This document shows positions 50,300 to 61,644 of a DNA stretch of 64,000 nucleotides, piece by piece. The position numbers and the translations under genes were made by a program. The notes under the pieces were generated by a model that saw only the letters and a list, made by a program, of their open reading frames with translations, had not been told where the DNA came from and did no database searches. Origin of the DNA: Acanthacorydalis orientalis (Eukaryota > Arthropoda > Insecta > Megaloptera > Corydalidae); assembly GCA_034766995.1 (NCBI GenBank), contig CM068322.1:5414589-5478588 (forward strand), written 5' to 3'. Positions within the stretch are counted from its first letter, which is position 1. Every line of letters starts with the position of its first letter.

Positions 50300-51230
50300 C
50301 ATTTTGATAAATAAGTAGATACTTCCAATATTTTTACATCTTTTTTATATTATTAATGACAGTAGTTTTAGGCTTAGAACAAATTTTATTACTTTCAAAA
50401 ATAGTAACTAAAAGCATTATACATATTTTCCCAAGTAAATATAATAAATTTTATATTTATTTTACAGTAATAAGATTTTAACAGCATTTTTTAAGTAATT
50501 GTCATTAAAAATACTTTGAGTTTGATCTTATTTAAAAAAATGGTGTTAAAAATATAAATAACAGGTATTTTCTATTATTATATTATTTAATCACCCCTCA
50601 AAATGTCTAATAAAAAAATTATGAAAGTAAATAACAAATTTAAGTGTCTATTTATTAAATAATTCTTTTATCGTAACAATATATTGTAAGTGCAATTGTT
50701 TCGTAAAGTTTTCTTTAATAATGGCTATTCTGTATAAAAACTTTGCGATTTGCATAATTTCAACCTTTTGCAAATGAAAATTACTCATTTGATGTATACA
50801 AGCGATAGAAAAAGAAAGAAAAAGTACAGAAAAAAAATGTAAAAATAAAACTAAGATTATAATGTTATCTAGAACGCAGTAACAGACCATACATTAGAAT
50901 TTTCGTTAGTTTGAAAGTGCATGTTCCGAATGTATTGTATATTATATATACAAATAAACAAAAGAGAATTATTAATAATATGTATTAAGATTTTTGGAAA
51001 ATAATTTACTAGCAACCAAACCATTGTCAAAACCATAATGCCTCTCTTTGTTTCTTTTTAAAATCAAAATACACACAAATCAGATAGTGTAAGAATATGA
51101 CTGTATATGAAATATTCCAAGACCTCATTTTAGATATTTTATTGTTTAAAACGTTTTAGTCTACCTTACGTAACCCCTTATTTTTATTGTTTACCACATA
51201 TTTGAAACTTCATGAGTGGCTTCATTTTGC
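50300..51230. other. AT-rich DNA without a recognised gene
   Basis: An 80-codon minus-strand frame (50648-50890) is hydrophobic and AT-driven with no recognised domain. Confidence 0.5.
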
Positions 51231-51237
51231 CGAGTCT

Positions 51238-51749
51238 ACCACACTTTTCCTCTGAGAAAATTCTCGGTAACGCTGCGTTTTCAAATGCGTGATTCCGAAA
51301 CATGTCAATTTTATAATGTTACATAATGCAATGACCACATACTTTTTTTGCAGTGAAATTGAAAGATAATTTGACAAAAAATACGGAACAAAACTTGACC
51401 TATAGAAATAATGCGTCGACCGATAAGGCGACCGCCTGCTATATGTCAAAATAACGAGATTGTGTTTTGTGATTACCATAGGTTTAATTTTTGCAAGAAT
51501 GTTTAATAAATAAATGTCATTTTTACGATAACCGGTATGGTGATTACCACATGTCGGCCAAAAATCACACGTGATAGATGAGTATATTTTATCACCGAAT
51601 ATTGCCGTGTCCGACAAAAATATTGCGCCGTATTGCCAGTCCGACAAAAAAAAACGCGTTTGAAGAACGCGAATCCCACGTTTGTAAACGCGAATCACGC
51701 GTTTGAAAACACAGTGTTACCGAGAATTTTCGCAGAGGAAAACTGTGGT
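51238..51749. mobile_element. MITE with 58-bp terminal inverted repeats
   Basis: The first 58 bp (51238-51295) and the reverse complement of the last 58 bp (51692-51749) agree at 53 of 58 positions by my alignment; both include TTTTCCTCTG, GAAAATTCTCGGTAAC and the end GCGTGATTC. The right interior adds short repeats of CGCGTTTGAA/AACGCGAATC. Total length is about 512 bp. A 158-codon minus-strand frame spans most of it but shows no domain. No target duplication was found, and the right end abuts mariner coding sequence directly. Superfamily unknown. Confidence 0.75.
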
Positions 51750-52397
51750 GTGTAAAGTGGATCCTTTACGATAACAAAAAGTGGTCTGCATAATAGTTAG
51801 ACAAAAAGTGAAACCCCAAAGCATTTCACGAAACCGAAATTACATCAAAAGATAATTATGATGACTGTTTGGTGGTCTGTGATCGGTATAATTCACTACG
51901 TTTTTTTGAATCCTGACGAAACCATTAAAGCTAAGAGTTATTGTCAAGAAATCGTCAAAATGTACCGAAAACTGCGACGTCTGGTTCCAGCACTAGTCAA
52001 TCGAAAAGGTCCTACCCTACTGCACAACAATGCACGACCACTCGTTCTACGATTTATCCCTCCAAAATTAATTGAATTGGGCTATGAAACATTACCTCAT
52101 CCACCATACTCACTAGACATCTCACCAACAGATTATTATTATTGCATAAGCAATTGACAACTTCTTACAGGGTAAGGTCTTCAACAACCAAGCTACTGCT
52201 GAAAGTGAATTTCGAGTTTTTAACAACTCCAGAACTCCGGAATTTTACATTTATGAAATAAATAAACTTGTAAATCATTGGAAAAAATTTGTCGATTCTA
52301 ATGGTGCTTATTTCGATACATAAAGTTAATTAATACCTGAGAAAAATATATATGAATTTGAGAGACATAAACCGCAATTATTTTTCTAGCAACCTGA
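51742..52397 (+). pseudogene. 5'-truncated mellifera-type mariner
   Basis: Begins inside the transposase at the first catalytic motif, where CDEKWILYDN reads CVKWILYDN. After stops and a frameshift the frame at 51858-52157 reads MMTVWWSVIGIIHYVFLNPD, LVPALVNRKGPTLLHNNARP (the second catalytic D of HDNARP is N) and LPHPPYSLDISPTDYYY (third D retained). The C-terminus is frameshifted but continues to about 52322. The 3' TIR, reading TTGCTAGAAAAATAATTGCG inward on the minus strand, ends near 52397 next to TA. Its truncated 5' side meets the MITE at 51749. Confidence 0.8.
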
Positions 52398-52400
52398 TAA

Positions 52401-52799
52401 TACACTTTGTTTAAAATACATTTCTTTAAAAAAATGACTCATTTAACATTAAGAATATAAATGTATTGCTGTTATAAAATTTCAGAAGTCGGAATTTATT
52501 TTCTCTTACAGAACAGAGTTTTAGAAATTAGTCCTTTTTTATTTTTTTTATTTTAAATGATCAATTTTTTCTTTTCGTCAAAAAATTCTGTAACTTGCAA
52601 ATGTTTATTATTGCTTAATAAACTAACCTTTTTAGTAATACCTGTATAGGTCGTTTTATAGTTTTGTAATTTATAATCTAGCAATGTTTTTTCTAATCTT
52701 TTTTCAGTGTATACCAATTATTTTCATTTCAAAGTTCTACTTTTATTATTAGATCTGCATCTCGTGTTTATCTCAATACTTATTCTACTCTTATATTTG
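52401..52799. other. AT-rich DNA without a recognised gene
   Basis: Nothing supportable recognised. Confidence 0.55.
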
Positions 52800-52800
<1 letters not shown>

Positions 52801-52869
<69 letters not shown>

Positions 52870-52870
52870 A
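52801..52870. repeat. (AT)n-(GT)n microsatellite
   Basis: About 49 bp of (TA)n followed by (TG)10. Confidence 0.98.
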
Positions 52871-53395
52871 TTAAATAAAATAATATTAATTTATATACTA
52901 GAAAGTTCATTACATACAAATATTACTATAGAGTTTGACTCAAAATTATTATAATGCATAACGTACTTGAAACTATTGACATAAACAGAGTATTAATAAT
53001 AAATTCTTCTTCCAATGCATAGAACAAAACAGATATTAAGTAAAACGCTGTTCAAACAATTTTAAGAATTACTCGTCTAGACGATTCCTCGTAGAATGAG
53101 TACGCCGCGGGCTTTTACGTGGTTATATGATTTCTGAATGTCAACACATATGTTATACATTATGTACATTATTATCACATCTACGTGTTCTATCTACACG
53201 ACTCGCTTGTATTTATAATTTTCGAAATAATCAGTAATAGAAATACGTTGTTTTATTTGATAAAGATGATTCGTTTAAAAACAAATTGCCGCTGCAAGTA
53301 AAAAGAAAACACGGTGTCTCATTCGTTTTGTATTAAAACAAACTGTCTTCTTGTGTCTCTTTACTTACTTACTGAAATTATTTTAGAACCTTGTT

Positions 53396-53442
53396 AAGAT
53401 CGACGCTCATTATGCATTCACGACAATCGCTTTGTTAATAAA
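53396..53442 (+). repeat. dispersed ~47-bp repeat, copy B
   Basis: AAGATCGACGCTCATTATGC, then ATTCACGACAATCGCTTTG, then TTAATA: diverged copy of 31567-31613. Upstream at 53070-53110 the unique sequence ACGATTCCTCGTAGAATGAG and GTACGCCGCGGGCTTTTACG is also GC-richer than its surroundings. Confidence 0.7.
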
Positions 53443-53531
53443 AGATGAGAAATGTCAGAAGTTTAAGCTTGAACTTAGGAAGATTAGTCTGCAGTCTGAC
53501 TTTTCAGTCATACCTTTACTACTTTTTTTGC

Positions 53532-53631
<100 letters not shown>

Positions 53632-53989
53632 GAGAGAAATTTAAAGTGTACGGGATTTGACATATTATAATAAATGGCGATTCTATGTCTTAAATTTTTA
53701 CTGCGTTGTCTTGCCTCACCTGTGTTATGGAAAGCAATGAAATATCAAGTCGATTTGTTAAATAGTTTATTGTACTTTTTAAATAAATTCATCTTACAAG
53801 AGAAGGATACGCCCTTGGAAATTGAGTTTGGGACCAACTTTGTGTACTGGTAGAGTAGCCCGAAGGTATTAATATAGTAACGTATTAACTCGCACTATCC
53901 AGCCATTTTTGAGAAAAAAAAGACTCCAAAGTTTCCGCATCAGCTTATGAGAGAACGATTTTTAACCGTTGACAATTTGTTTCATATCT

Positions 53990-54060
53990 AGGCTGTAACT
54001 CGCCGGATATAAGTGTCTGAGGTGTCAGGTTCGATTCTCGCTGGATCCATGCAGTTTTTT
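53990..54060 (+). mobile_element. possible tRNA-like/SINE pol III promoter
   Basis: AGGTTCGATTCTCGCTGGAT matches the pol III B-box and a T-arm-like 3' part, followed by CCA-like TCCATG and a T8 run that could end pol III transcription. An A-box-like TAGGCTGTAACTCGCC lies about 35 bp upstream. The T-stem and acceptor stem do not pair properly, so it is not a functional tRNA. Confidence 0.35.
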
Positions 54061-54239
54061 TTCTTCACCTGAATAATTATTTAATGCATTTTATTAAAAA
54101 AATATTTAAATAAAAATGAAATAACATTCTCTTACAATTTTTTTTAGAAAAATTCTCTTTTTTAAATTTTGAATTTTACTTCAGAAAATGATTTTTTCAC
54201 GAATTTATTTTCATTTTTTGCTTTATTTTACAAACATAT

Positions 54240-55062
54240 TCGTCGAGTTATCCAGCAAGTAACTTCCATCGTTTACACTGGCTAAGAAAAATTCAAAAAC
54301 TAGGTTGATGGATTGCAAATGAACTGAGCCCAGATAAAAAAGAAATAAGATGTGCTATGGCTATGTACTCGCTTATAAGACTCAAAAAGAAGAATTTTTT
54401 ACATAAAATCATTGCCGGGAATGAAAAATGGGTTTTATACCACAATCGTAGTGGCCGAAAATCATGTGTTACGGCCGGTGAACCATTGACGTCGACACCA
54501 ATACCAAATATTCAAGTTAAAAAAGTGTTATTGTGTATTTGGTGGGACATTAAGAATGTGATATATTATGAGTTCCATGAACATGGTCAGACTGTAAGTT
54601 CTGAGCGTTACCAACAAGAGTTTGTTCGTCGAGTGACAAATTAGAAAGTAACAATACTATTCACTGTTGAGGAAACGAGACAAATCATTTTGCAGCATGA
54701 CAACGCTGGATCGTACGTCACGGAAGGGACCAAAGATGTTATCTGTTTGTTGAGCTGGGAAGTTTTCCCTCATGCGGCGTATTTACAGGATCTGCTCCCG
54801 TCATATTATCATTTGTTCCGCTCCCTCCAGAATCACATTGCTGATACCCATTTTAAAAAAGTGAAAGTAGTCCGAAAATGCATTGATGACTTCATCGACT
54901 CAAAACCGCCATCTTTTTTTCAACAAGGCATTCGTTAGTTACTCGACAAAAGAAGCTAAGTTATACAAATTAATGGGAGATATTTCAAAGACTGAAATGT
55001 ACTCCATTTTTCTATAAATAAATATTAATTTTCTGAAAAAGACACAAACTTAATTCATACGC

Positions 55063-55063
<1 letters not shown>
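54240..55063 (+). pseudogene. 5'-truncated mariner transposase, all frames broken
   Basis: Reads as the mauritiana/irritans-like family: LRKIQKLG (stop) WIANELSPDKK near 54290; then IIAGNEKWVLYHNRSGRKS (GDEKW has D to N); VKKVLLCIWWDIKNVIYYEF; QTVSSERYQQEF, a stop at 54642; QHDNAGSYV keeps the second D; DLLPSYYHLFRSLQNHIAD has Y where the third catalytic D should be; VRKCIDDFIDSKPPSFFQQG; C-terminus near 55015. The right TIR, reverse complement GGCGTATGAATTAAGTTTGT, ends at 55063 beside TA and an (AT)n tract. Two of three catalytic aspartates are changed. The 3' part resembles the deleted element at 34074-34565. Confidence 0.8.
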
Positions 55064-55065
<2 letters not shown>

Positions 55066-55125
<60 letters not shown>

Positions 55126-55145
55126 TTATATATATATATATATAC

Positions 55146-55188
<43 letters not shown>

Positions 55189-55189
55189 A
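55066..55189. repeat. (AT)n microsatellite with two CATTTA interruptions
   Basis: Long interrupted (TA)n lying between two mariner copies. Confidence 0.97.
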
Positions 55190-55231
55190 ATTTTATTAAT
55201 GAATAAAAAGTTCAAACAACGTAAATTAGTA

Positions 55232-56504
55232 TTAGTTTTGTGCAAAAATAATTGCGATTTTTTTGTCATTTTAAGTTTGGCGCCGATGTTTTTAGTTACC
55301 GTTATCTTTTGTTATGGTCATATGATACATAATTGTAAACAGCGAAATTAGCACTACTGGTGTCAGCTTATATCTACTTTTTTATTCATTAGTATTGTTG
55401 GATATAATTTCTTAAATTAGTCATAGAAAAAAGCAAATTCTCGCGATTTTGTTGTATGAGTTTAAATTGGGACGTAAAGCAACAGAAACTACTCGAAATA
55501 TCAAGTTTGTTTTTGGCGAGGAGTCAATTAGTGAATGTATAGCTCAACACTGGTTCGAAATATTTCGTAATGGAAACGAAAGATTTAACGATGAATAGGG
55601 TCATGGACGTCATTCACCTATAAACAATAACATTTTAAGAACCATTATTGAAGTGGATTCATGTAAAACAACTCGAGAGGTGGAAGAAGAACTCAATGTT
55701 AATTGTTCAACAATTGTTCAACATTGGAGCCTAATTGGAAAAACAAAAAAGCTGATAAATGGGTGCCATATGAATTAAACGAATATTAAGCAATTAGGCG
55801 ATACGAAGTCTGGTCTGCGCTTCTTTTGCGTAACAAAAATGATCCCTTTCTTGATCACATTGAAACGTGTGATAAAAAGTGGATTCTCTACAACAATTGG
55901 AAACATTCGTGACATTGTTTAGACAGAGTAGAAGCACTAAAACAGTTTCCTAAACCGAAAATTCATGAAAAAAAGATTATGGTCACTGTTTGGTGGTCGG
56001 CAATTGGTATCATTCACTACAACTTCTTAAATCCTGGTGAAAAAAGAACAGAAGAAAAATATTGTCAGGAAATTGAAAGTGTGCATGAGAAGTTGCGTCG
56101 TTTACGGCCAGCATTAGTCAATCGAAGAAGACCAATTCTTCTTCATGACAACGCCCGACCACACTTGTCACAAATGACTTACATTATGGCATTAAATGAA
56201 CTGGGTTATGAAACATTACCTCACCCACCTTATTCTCCGCATTATCATTTTTTTAAACATTTGAGTAATTTCGTACGAGAGAAGGTTTTAAAACATCAAG
56301 CATCAGCTGAAAGCGCTTTCGATGAATTCGTTAATTCCAGGACTACAAAATTATACCTTGTAGGAATAAACAAGCTTGTTTCCCGTCTGAAGAAATATCT
56401 GCAGGCCAATGGTCTTCATTTTAGTTAATAAATATAATTTTTAGCTAATATATTGAGACTATACTCGATACGTAAAAACCGCAATTATTTATTCACCAAC
56501 CTAA
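55232..56504 (+). mobile_element. full-length mellifera-type mariner (dead copy)
   Basis: A 1273-bp element with both TIRs: left TTAGTTTTGTGCAAAAATAA then TTGCGATTTT, and right-end reverse complement TTAGGTTGGTGAATAAATAA then TTGCGGTTTT. TA duplications flank it at 55230-55231 and 56505-56506. Size and ends are standard for the family. It is the only mariner here with both ends and a nearly complete transposase length, but the coding region is broken. Confidence 0.88.
55423..56428 (+). pseudogene. mariner transposase pseudogene
   Basis: The expected ATG is ATA (55423-55425), followed by a one-base shift. The N-terminus then reads ILAILLYEFKLGRKATETTR and HWFEIFRNGNERFNDE, with a TAG stop at 55596; ILRTIIEVDSCKTTREVEEE and LNVNCSTIVQHW form the second helix-turn-helix. 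CDKKWILYNN keeps the first catalytic D. From 55979 the frame is open for 149 codons: VTVWWSAIGIIHYNFLNPGE, RRRPILLHDNARPHLSQ with the second D intact, then LPHPPYSPHYHFFKHL, in which about five residues (DLSPT) including the third catalytic D are deleted. The C-terminus ends normally. It cannot catalyse transposition. Confidence 0.88.
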
Positions 56505-56696
56505 TAAATAACAATATAAATCATTTCACAGTCATGTGACATACATTTTTTGAAGTTAAAATCGTCTAAATCAATATTAATTGTTTACACAATGATTCGT
56601 TTAAAATTTACTTGTCTTAAATAAATAACATGAAACATAAATATTCGCTTTCCACTTATCGATAAAAAAATATATTTGTTAATATGAATTATTTAC

Positions 56697-56698
<2 letters not shown>

Positions 56699-56733
<35 letters not shown>
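56699..56733. repeat. (AT)n microsatellite
   Basis: About 34 bp of (AT)n. Confidence 0.97.
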
Positions 56734-56736
<3 letters not shown>

Positions 56737-57670
56737 AATAAATAAAGGTCAAATAATCTCAAATAAAATTGTTTACTTTTCGTAACCAACAAATTAGTAC
56801 ATTAGGTTGTAAAGACGAGTCTTTAAACTACTCTTTAAGTTTCAATTCAGTATTATCAATAAGAATTTGTAGTACAAAAAATTTTTTAACAAATACTTAA
56901 TGAGTCCAAAGAGATATTCTAAGTATTTCAAACCAATCTTTTTCACAATATCTTGATCTTTATTTAAACAATGTTTACATGAGTGACAAATATATAAAAA
57001 ATGAGTTCCAAATATGTTGAAATTTTTTTATCCACTTTAGCGTTAATATAATTATTCAACTTGAATTGTTAATTCTATATGATAAAATGCTTGATTTTTT
57101 GTTGATTTATATAACAATTTCTGTTCTTATAGAAGCAAGTAGGAGCAATTATGTATTTTTTTCACTTAATATCCATTATTTTATCACACATCCTCCATTA
57201 TTCAATCAATATCCACATTGTAATGGTCTCATTGCTCTTCATACTTTATTAAAACGTAGTTTTTCGTTATTTCTTATTAATAGATTGTTATTTTCATGAA
57301 TAAGATTGTAATTATTTTTTTTTATAATCGAAATATAAAATTTATAAAGAAATATTATGGAAAAAGTACCAGATTGCATATATTTTAGAACAAAATATTG
57401 TAATTCTTTATTGTTGTGAAAATATTAGTGGGCGTCAATATTAACATTCGCTTAAATCAGTTTCATAAAATGAAAAATATGTGAATTTGCTAATAAGTAA
57501 ATACTAATTGGAATAAGTTAATGCATATTCTGTTCTGAACACCCATATTTAGTTACTCTATACAGAGGAATTTAACAAGTAAAACCTTTGAGACAAATGT
57601 TGAAGAAATACTTATTACTAACAACAGATAATTATATAATAAAGGCAATGCATGTTTATAATGTATATTA

Positions 57671-57727
57671 TATACTTAAACTTCGTGTAGCCACCTGAAA
57701 TGTTTGGCTACACGAAGTTAAAGTATA
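57671..57727. repeat. near-perfect 23-bp hairpin
   Basis: Left arm 57671-57693 contains ACTTCGTGTAGCCA and right arm 57705-57727 contains TGGCTACACGAAGT. The arms pair over 23 bp with one mismatch around the 11-nt loop CCTGAAATGTT. The stem is unusually GC-rich for the neighbourhood. It could be a foldback scrap, a structured RNA element or a recent inverted duplication; no family recognised. Confidence 0.9.
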
Positions 57728-58054
57728 ATTTAAAAGAAAATCTTATTATAACTGGTATTCAAATTTGGAACAAATTGCCGAAAAGAAAAAATCTATTTTT
57801 TTGTTCTAGTTTACAATTTTCGAAATGTTACGTAACAAAATGTGCAAGGATTCATCAATTTTTTAAAAAATACATATAAATTAAAACAATCAAAACACAA
57901 TTAAACTGATTGCAAAATATACGTGATCATATTTTTGATTAATGTATTATAATAGTAATTAATGTTTCAAACGGACATATATTAATAATAATTATTTAAA
58001 TAGCAATACATTACTAAAATGTGTCAATGTAGATATAAATATGAAACTGTCTCT

Positions 58055-58095
58055 GTACGAACATCAAAGGTTCACTAAAATAGCAATGTTCGTAC
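58055..58095. repeat. 10-bp perfect stem-loop
   Basis: GTACGAACAT and ATGTTCGTAC flank a 21-nt loop. Short, but exact and not AT-only. Confidence 0.75.
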
Positions 58096-59068
58096 TAAAT
58101 AAGATGTAACTATACTCGTCACATTTGACCAATAGCGAAGAGGTTAATGAGGATATAATGTTATTATATATTTGAACATAGACCTACATTTTCATTTAAC
58201 CTTTATCGCTCTGCTCAAGTTAGTGATATTAACAAATTATATTAATAAACGACAATTAGTTTGTTAATTTCAACTTACAAGTTATATTTGTCAAAATTAT
58301 AATTGATGTCTTTGATACGCAATTAACGCAAATAAAAAAGATTTTATAATTATTCCTTTATGATATTTAATACTGAAATCAATTGTTTGTAATCTTGTTA
58401 CTGTTTTTTTTTTCGAAATAATATTAGTCCGAAGGAAAAATAATGAATTTATCCCTACATCAATTATTAGAAAAAAAATGTATTAATTTGATCAATTTAT
58501 TTATTATGTTATTATTATTTAATACGTGTATAGGCTAGAAAGTAATGTACATAATAAATAACTATTAAATATAAAATTTAAATAAACATGCATACATATC
58601 GAGAAATAACAAATAAATGTATACTTTATTTAATATATCATACTTTTTTAAAAAAGCTAAAAAGGTACGCTAGTTAATTAAAGAAATGAAACTATTAATT
58701 TTCTGTTTTCACTTTTAATATCGGAATTTATCAATAGGAAGTCCAACTTTCCTTTATCATACACATCATTTCAATTCGTCAATTAATGCAAACATTCAAT
58801 TTATAAATATTTATTTTCTAAGTCAGATAAAAAGCCGTTTTCTCATTTTCTATCCGGCCGACATTGTTGTAGACAATAGCCAATATTTTTTACAAATTTT
58901 CATATTTTTACATCATATTGTATAACACGAACAATTTCCTTTATTACGAATAGAAAAACATGTTCTGTTAATAAGTTCTAAGCCGATTCAAATTTATTCT
59001 AAGTAATTAGTACTCAAAAAGTAGAAATACTGTTTCCTTATAATAAGGTAGGCTACAAAAAATAAACG

Positions 59069-59069
<1 letters not shown>

Positions 59070-59123
<54 letters not shown>
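59070..59123. repeat. (AT)n microsatellite
   Basis: About 53 bp of (AT)n. Confidence 0.98.
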
Positions 59124-59127
<4 letters not shown>

Positions 59128-59168
59128 CTTTTATTTGTAAAATGTTAACTTCTTGTCATGTCACCTTC

Positions 59169-59169
<1 letters not shown>

Positions 59170-59212
<43 letters not shown>
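59170..59212. repeat. (AT)n microsatellite
   Basis: About 43 bp of (AT)n. Confidence 0.98.
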
Positions 59213-59217
<5 letters not shown>

Positions 59218-59568
59218 GTTTTAATTAATTAATTAGATATTTTTTATAAAAGATGATAGTTTATGGAAATACATTTCAATTCTCAATGCGGTGAAAGTAC
59301 CTTCAAAATATAAAATGCATATAAAATGTGAAATCTATTGTTAAATAAAACAGTAAAAATTAAATATACCAATAATAATTTATCTTTTTTCTAGATATTT
59401 TTAATCTATAACTTTCATCCTTTACTTTTTTAAAAATCTAAGAATTGTTTTTATTGGACGAACAAAAATAATTAACAATACTTTAACTTTTATAATCTAA
59501 TTAAAAGCAGTTTCTATAAACACATTTAAGGACCATTGTTTACAAATTTAACTCAAATAGCTTTTTTG

Positions 59569-59571
<3 letters not shown>

Positions 59572-59611
<40 letters not shown>
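59572..59611. repeat. (AT)n microsatellite
   Basis: About 40 bp of (AT)n. Confidence 0.97.
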
Positions 59612-59616
<5 letters not shown>

Positions 59617-59924
59617 TAAAAAAAACAAGAGTTATAAATATAATAAGAGTAAATAATTTGAAATGTAAATGAGTGGACATACTCGTACAGTAAAAATTGA
59701 ACAGTCGATATACAAGAAATACTGATTGACAGCTAAGAAATATCAAATGAACCGAAAAGGACTAATGAACGGGCGATTAAGAATATTAAAAAATGTATTG
59801 AATATCTACACAAGAAAAACCAGTGGGCTGTTAGAAGCATTTGGAAAATTCCTTTATTGAAAAATGAATCTTGAAAATCTGAATGTATTAATTATATGTA
59901 TACAAACACATGTGTATTAATATA

Positions 59925-59928
<4 letters not shown>

Positions 59929-59975
<47 letters not shown>

Positions 59976-59982
59976 CGTGTGT
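59929..59982. repeat. (AT)n-(GT)n microsatellite
   Basis: About 42 bp of (AT)n ending GTGTGCGTGTGT. Confidence 0.97.
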
Positions 59983-60949
59983 ATAAAATCATAGGACAAT
60001 AACATTATGTCCGCGTCATATACAATTAATGACATCATTATTCGCTTAATTTACATTTAATCAATTGTTTATTATAAATTGTATGCAAACAATTTAAAAA
60101 TACTGATAAATATTTAAATTAACAAATCACTTTGAAATCAGTTGCACACAATTTTGTAAAATTTTAATTATGCAATAATTTTATTTCACATAAAGGTTTA
60201 ATGTATTATATTCGTATGTCTGTATTATATTTTCGAACGTTTTTCTCAAAAATGTAGTAGAAGTAGTTATACATAATTTTTAATTAATGTACACTATGTT
60301 TATCATTCATTAAAAACAAATAAAGGTAATTTGAAAACCTTTGATTTTTAATATTTTAATCTAAAAAAATCTTAATTCTTGCTTTAGGTTAGTATTAAAA
60401 AATAAAGTGAATTAATATGAATGGAATGAATGACTCGTGTTAAAGGAATTCTTAATTTTTTGAAAAAAAAAACAACAATACATAATTTCAATGAGTTAAT
60501 AATAAAGATATAGAAAAATATATTACTATATTATTTTTATTTAGCTTCATTTTTGAAAAAGTTATAATAGTATATTTTTAATTTTAACTTATTTAAAAAC
60601 ATGTTGAAAGAATTTATTAGGTTTCTATTGATTTTAATGAAATATAGTAGATAGTAAAGTAGACAAAATGAGTGAAAGTCTAAGCTTTAATACTAACAGT
60701 AATCGGAGTTAATGTTTGTACAAAAATCTTTGTCATTAATGAATATATTGGACACATGTTTCATGTTACGTATAATTCTTGTGTATATAGTATACAACTA
60801 TTGAGTATTATATTCTGTTCCACACTTGTTAGCAAAAATTTTATGTGTAACTCTTCACCGCGTAGAAAGACATTCAGTATAACAGTTCACTATTGTTTTT
60901 TTCTCGTTTTCTCTAGGTAATCGTTACTATCTGTTAGGCGACGTAACTG

Positions 60950-61640
60950 AGCAATTGACCGTCGTAAACGCTAATAAAAAGAAAGAATACAAGTCCCCCA
61001 CCTGCGCCGTTGTTCTGGTGTCTTACTAATCATCAAAACGTTTATCAGCATCCCGAATCTTGTGGACATTAAACCGAGCCGCGTTCGTAGCACTAGAGCA
61101 ACATCAAACCTGGCTGTAAATTTTCTGCTGACATTAGGGAGCGCATCGTCTACAGCCGAGCATCGTCTTACATCAAGATCATATAATCCCTCCTGCACAC
61201 CAGAATACGTTTTCCGTTCGCATTGTGTAACTCTCACAGAGAACATCAACGTTATACGATCGACGGCCGACCGCCAGGGTTGAATGAAATCAACGGAGGA
61301 GGGCTAGACGATATCATCCCCACGTCTACAACACAGTATACACCATCATCATCTGTACACCCCGTCCCGATCGCCTGTACGCCCTTCGTACAGAAGTGAG
61401 CGGCTCTGTAATGTTCGTGTCCCGCGCCGCGCCGCACCATCATCCCTTGGCGTGGCCGAAACCTTGGTCGCTTTTCTTTCCGTACACTTCGTAAAGCTAT
61501 CCCTACCACCCTTTATTTCTATCCAATGCACAGGGTTGGCGAAATGAAAGAGCCGCCAGCTTGTAGTTCGTGTAACAGTCGTCGACGGCGCTACGCGCTG
61601 GAGCGCACGATGATGGAACTGCGCCAGTATTGTAGTTAAT
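60950..61640. promoter_or_regulatory. GC-rich island, possible promoter or first exon
   Basis: The longest GC-richer segment in the window, with CpG-dense parts (GTGTCCCGCGCCGCGCCGCA near 61420, ATCGACGGCCGACCGCCAGG near 61260). Overlapping frames of 60-92 codons occur on both strands; the minus-strand ones include a 92-codon frame at 60971-61249 and an 85-codon frame at 61252-61509, none with a recognised domain. CGTACAGAAGTGAGC near 61390 holds a donor-like AAGTGAG. Retained CpGs in a genome this AT-rich suggest constraint or recent origin. Likely a promoter/5' exon or lncRNA exon; strand unknown. Confidence 0.35.
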
Positions 61641-61644
61641 TCGT

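Larger units (their letters stand above)
56510..60900. other. AT-rich DNA without a recognised gene
   Basis: Contains several (AT)n tracts and two hairpins (57671-57727, 58055-58095). The 77-codon plus-strand frame at 57066-57299 begins with a hydrophobic stretch but has no recognisable domain or start context; I cannot call it a gene. Confidence 0.5.

Noticed and set aside
51222..51698. 158-codon minus-strand frame
   Set aside because: It lies almost wholly inside the MITE, starts within its right-hand repeats and has no recognisable domain; probably non-coding.
53990..54060. Functional tRNA gene
   Set aside because: The B-box matches, but the T-stem and acceptor stem do not pair and no anticodon arm can be placed; kept only as a possible SINE.
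58120..58230. Possible piggyBac ends (GAGGTTAA and TTAACCTTTATCG)
   Set aside because: The two ends point away from each other and I found no inward partners, so they do not bound one element.
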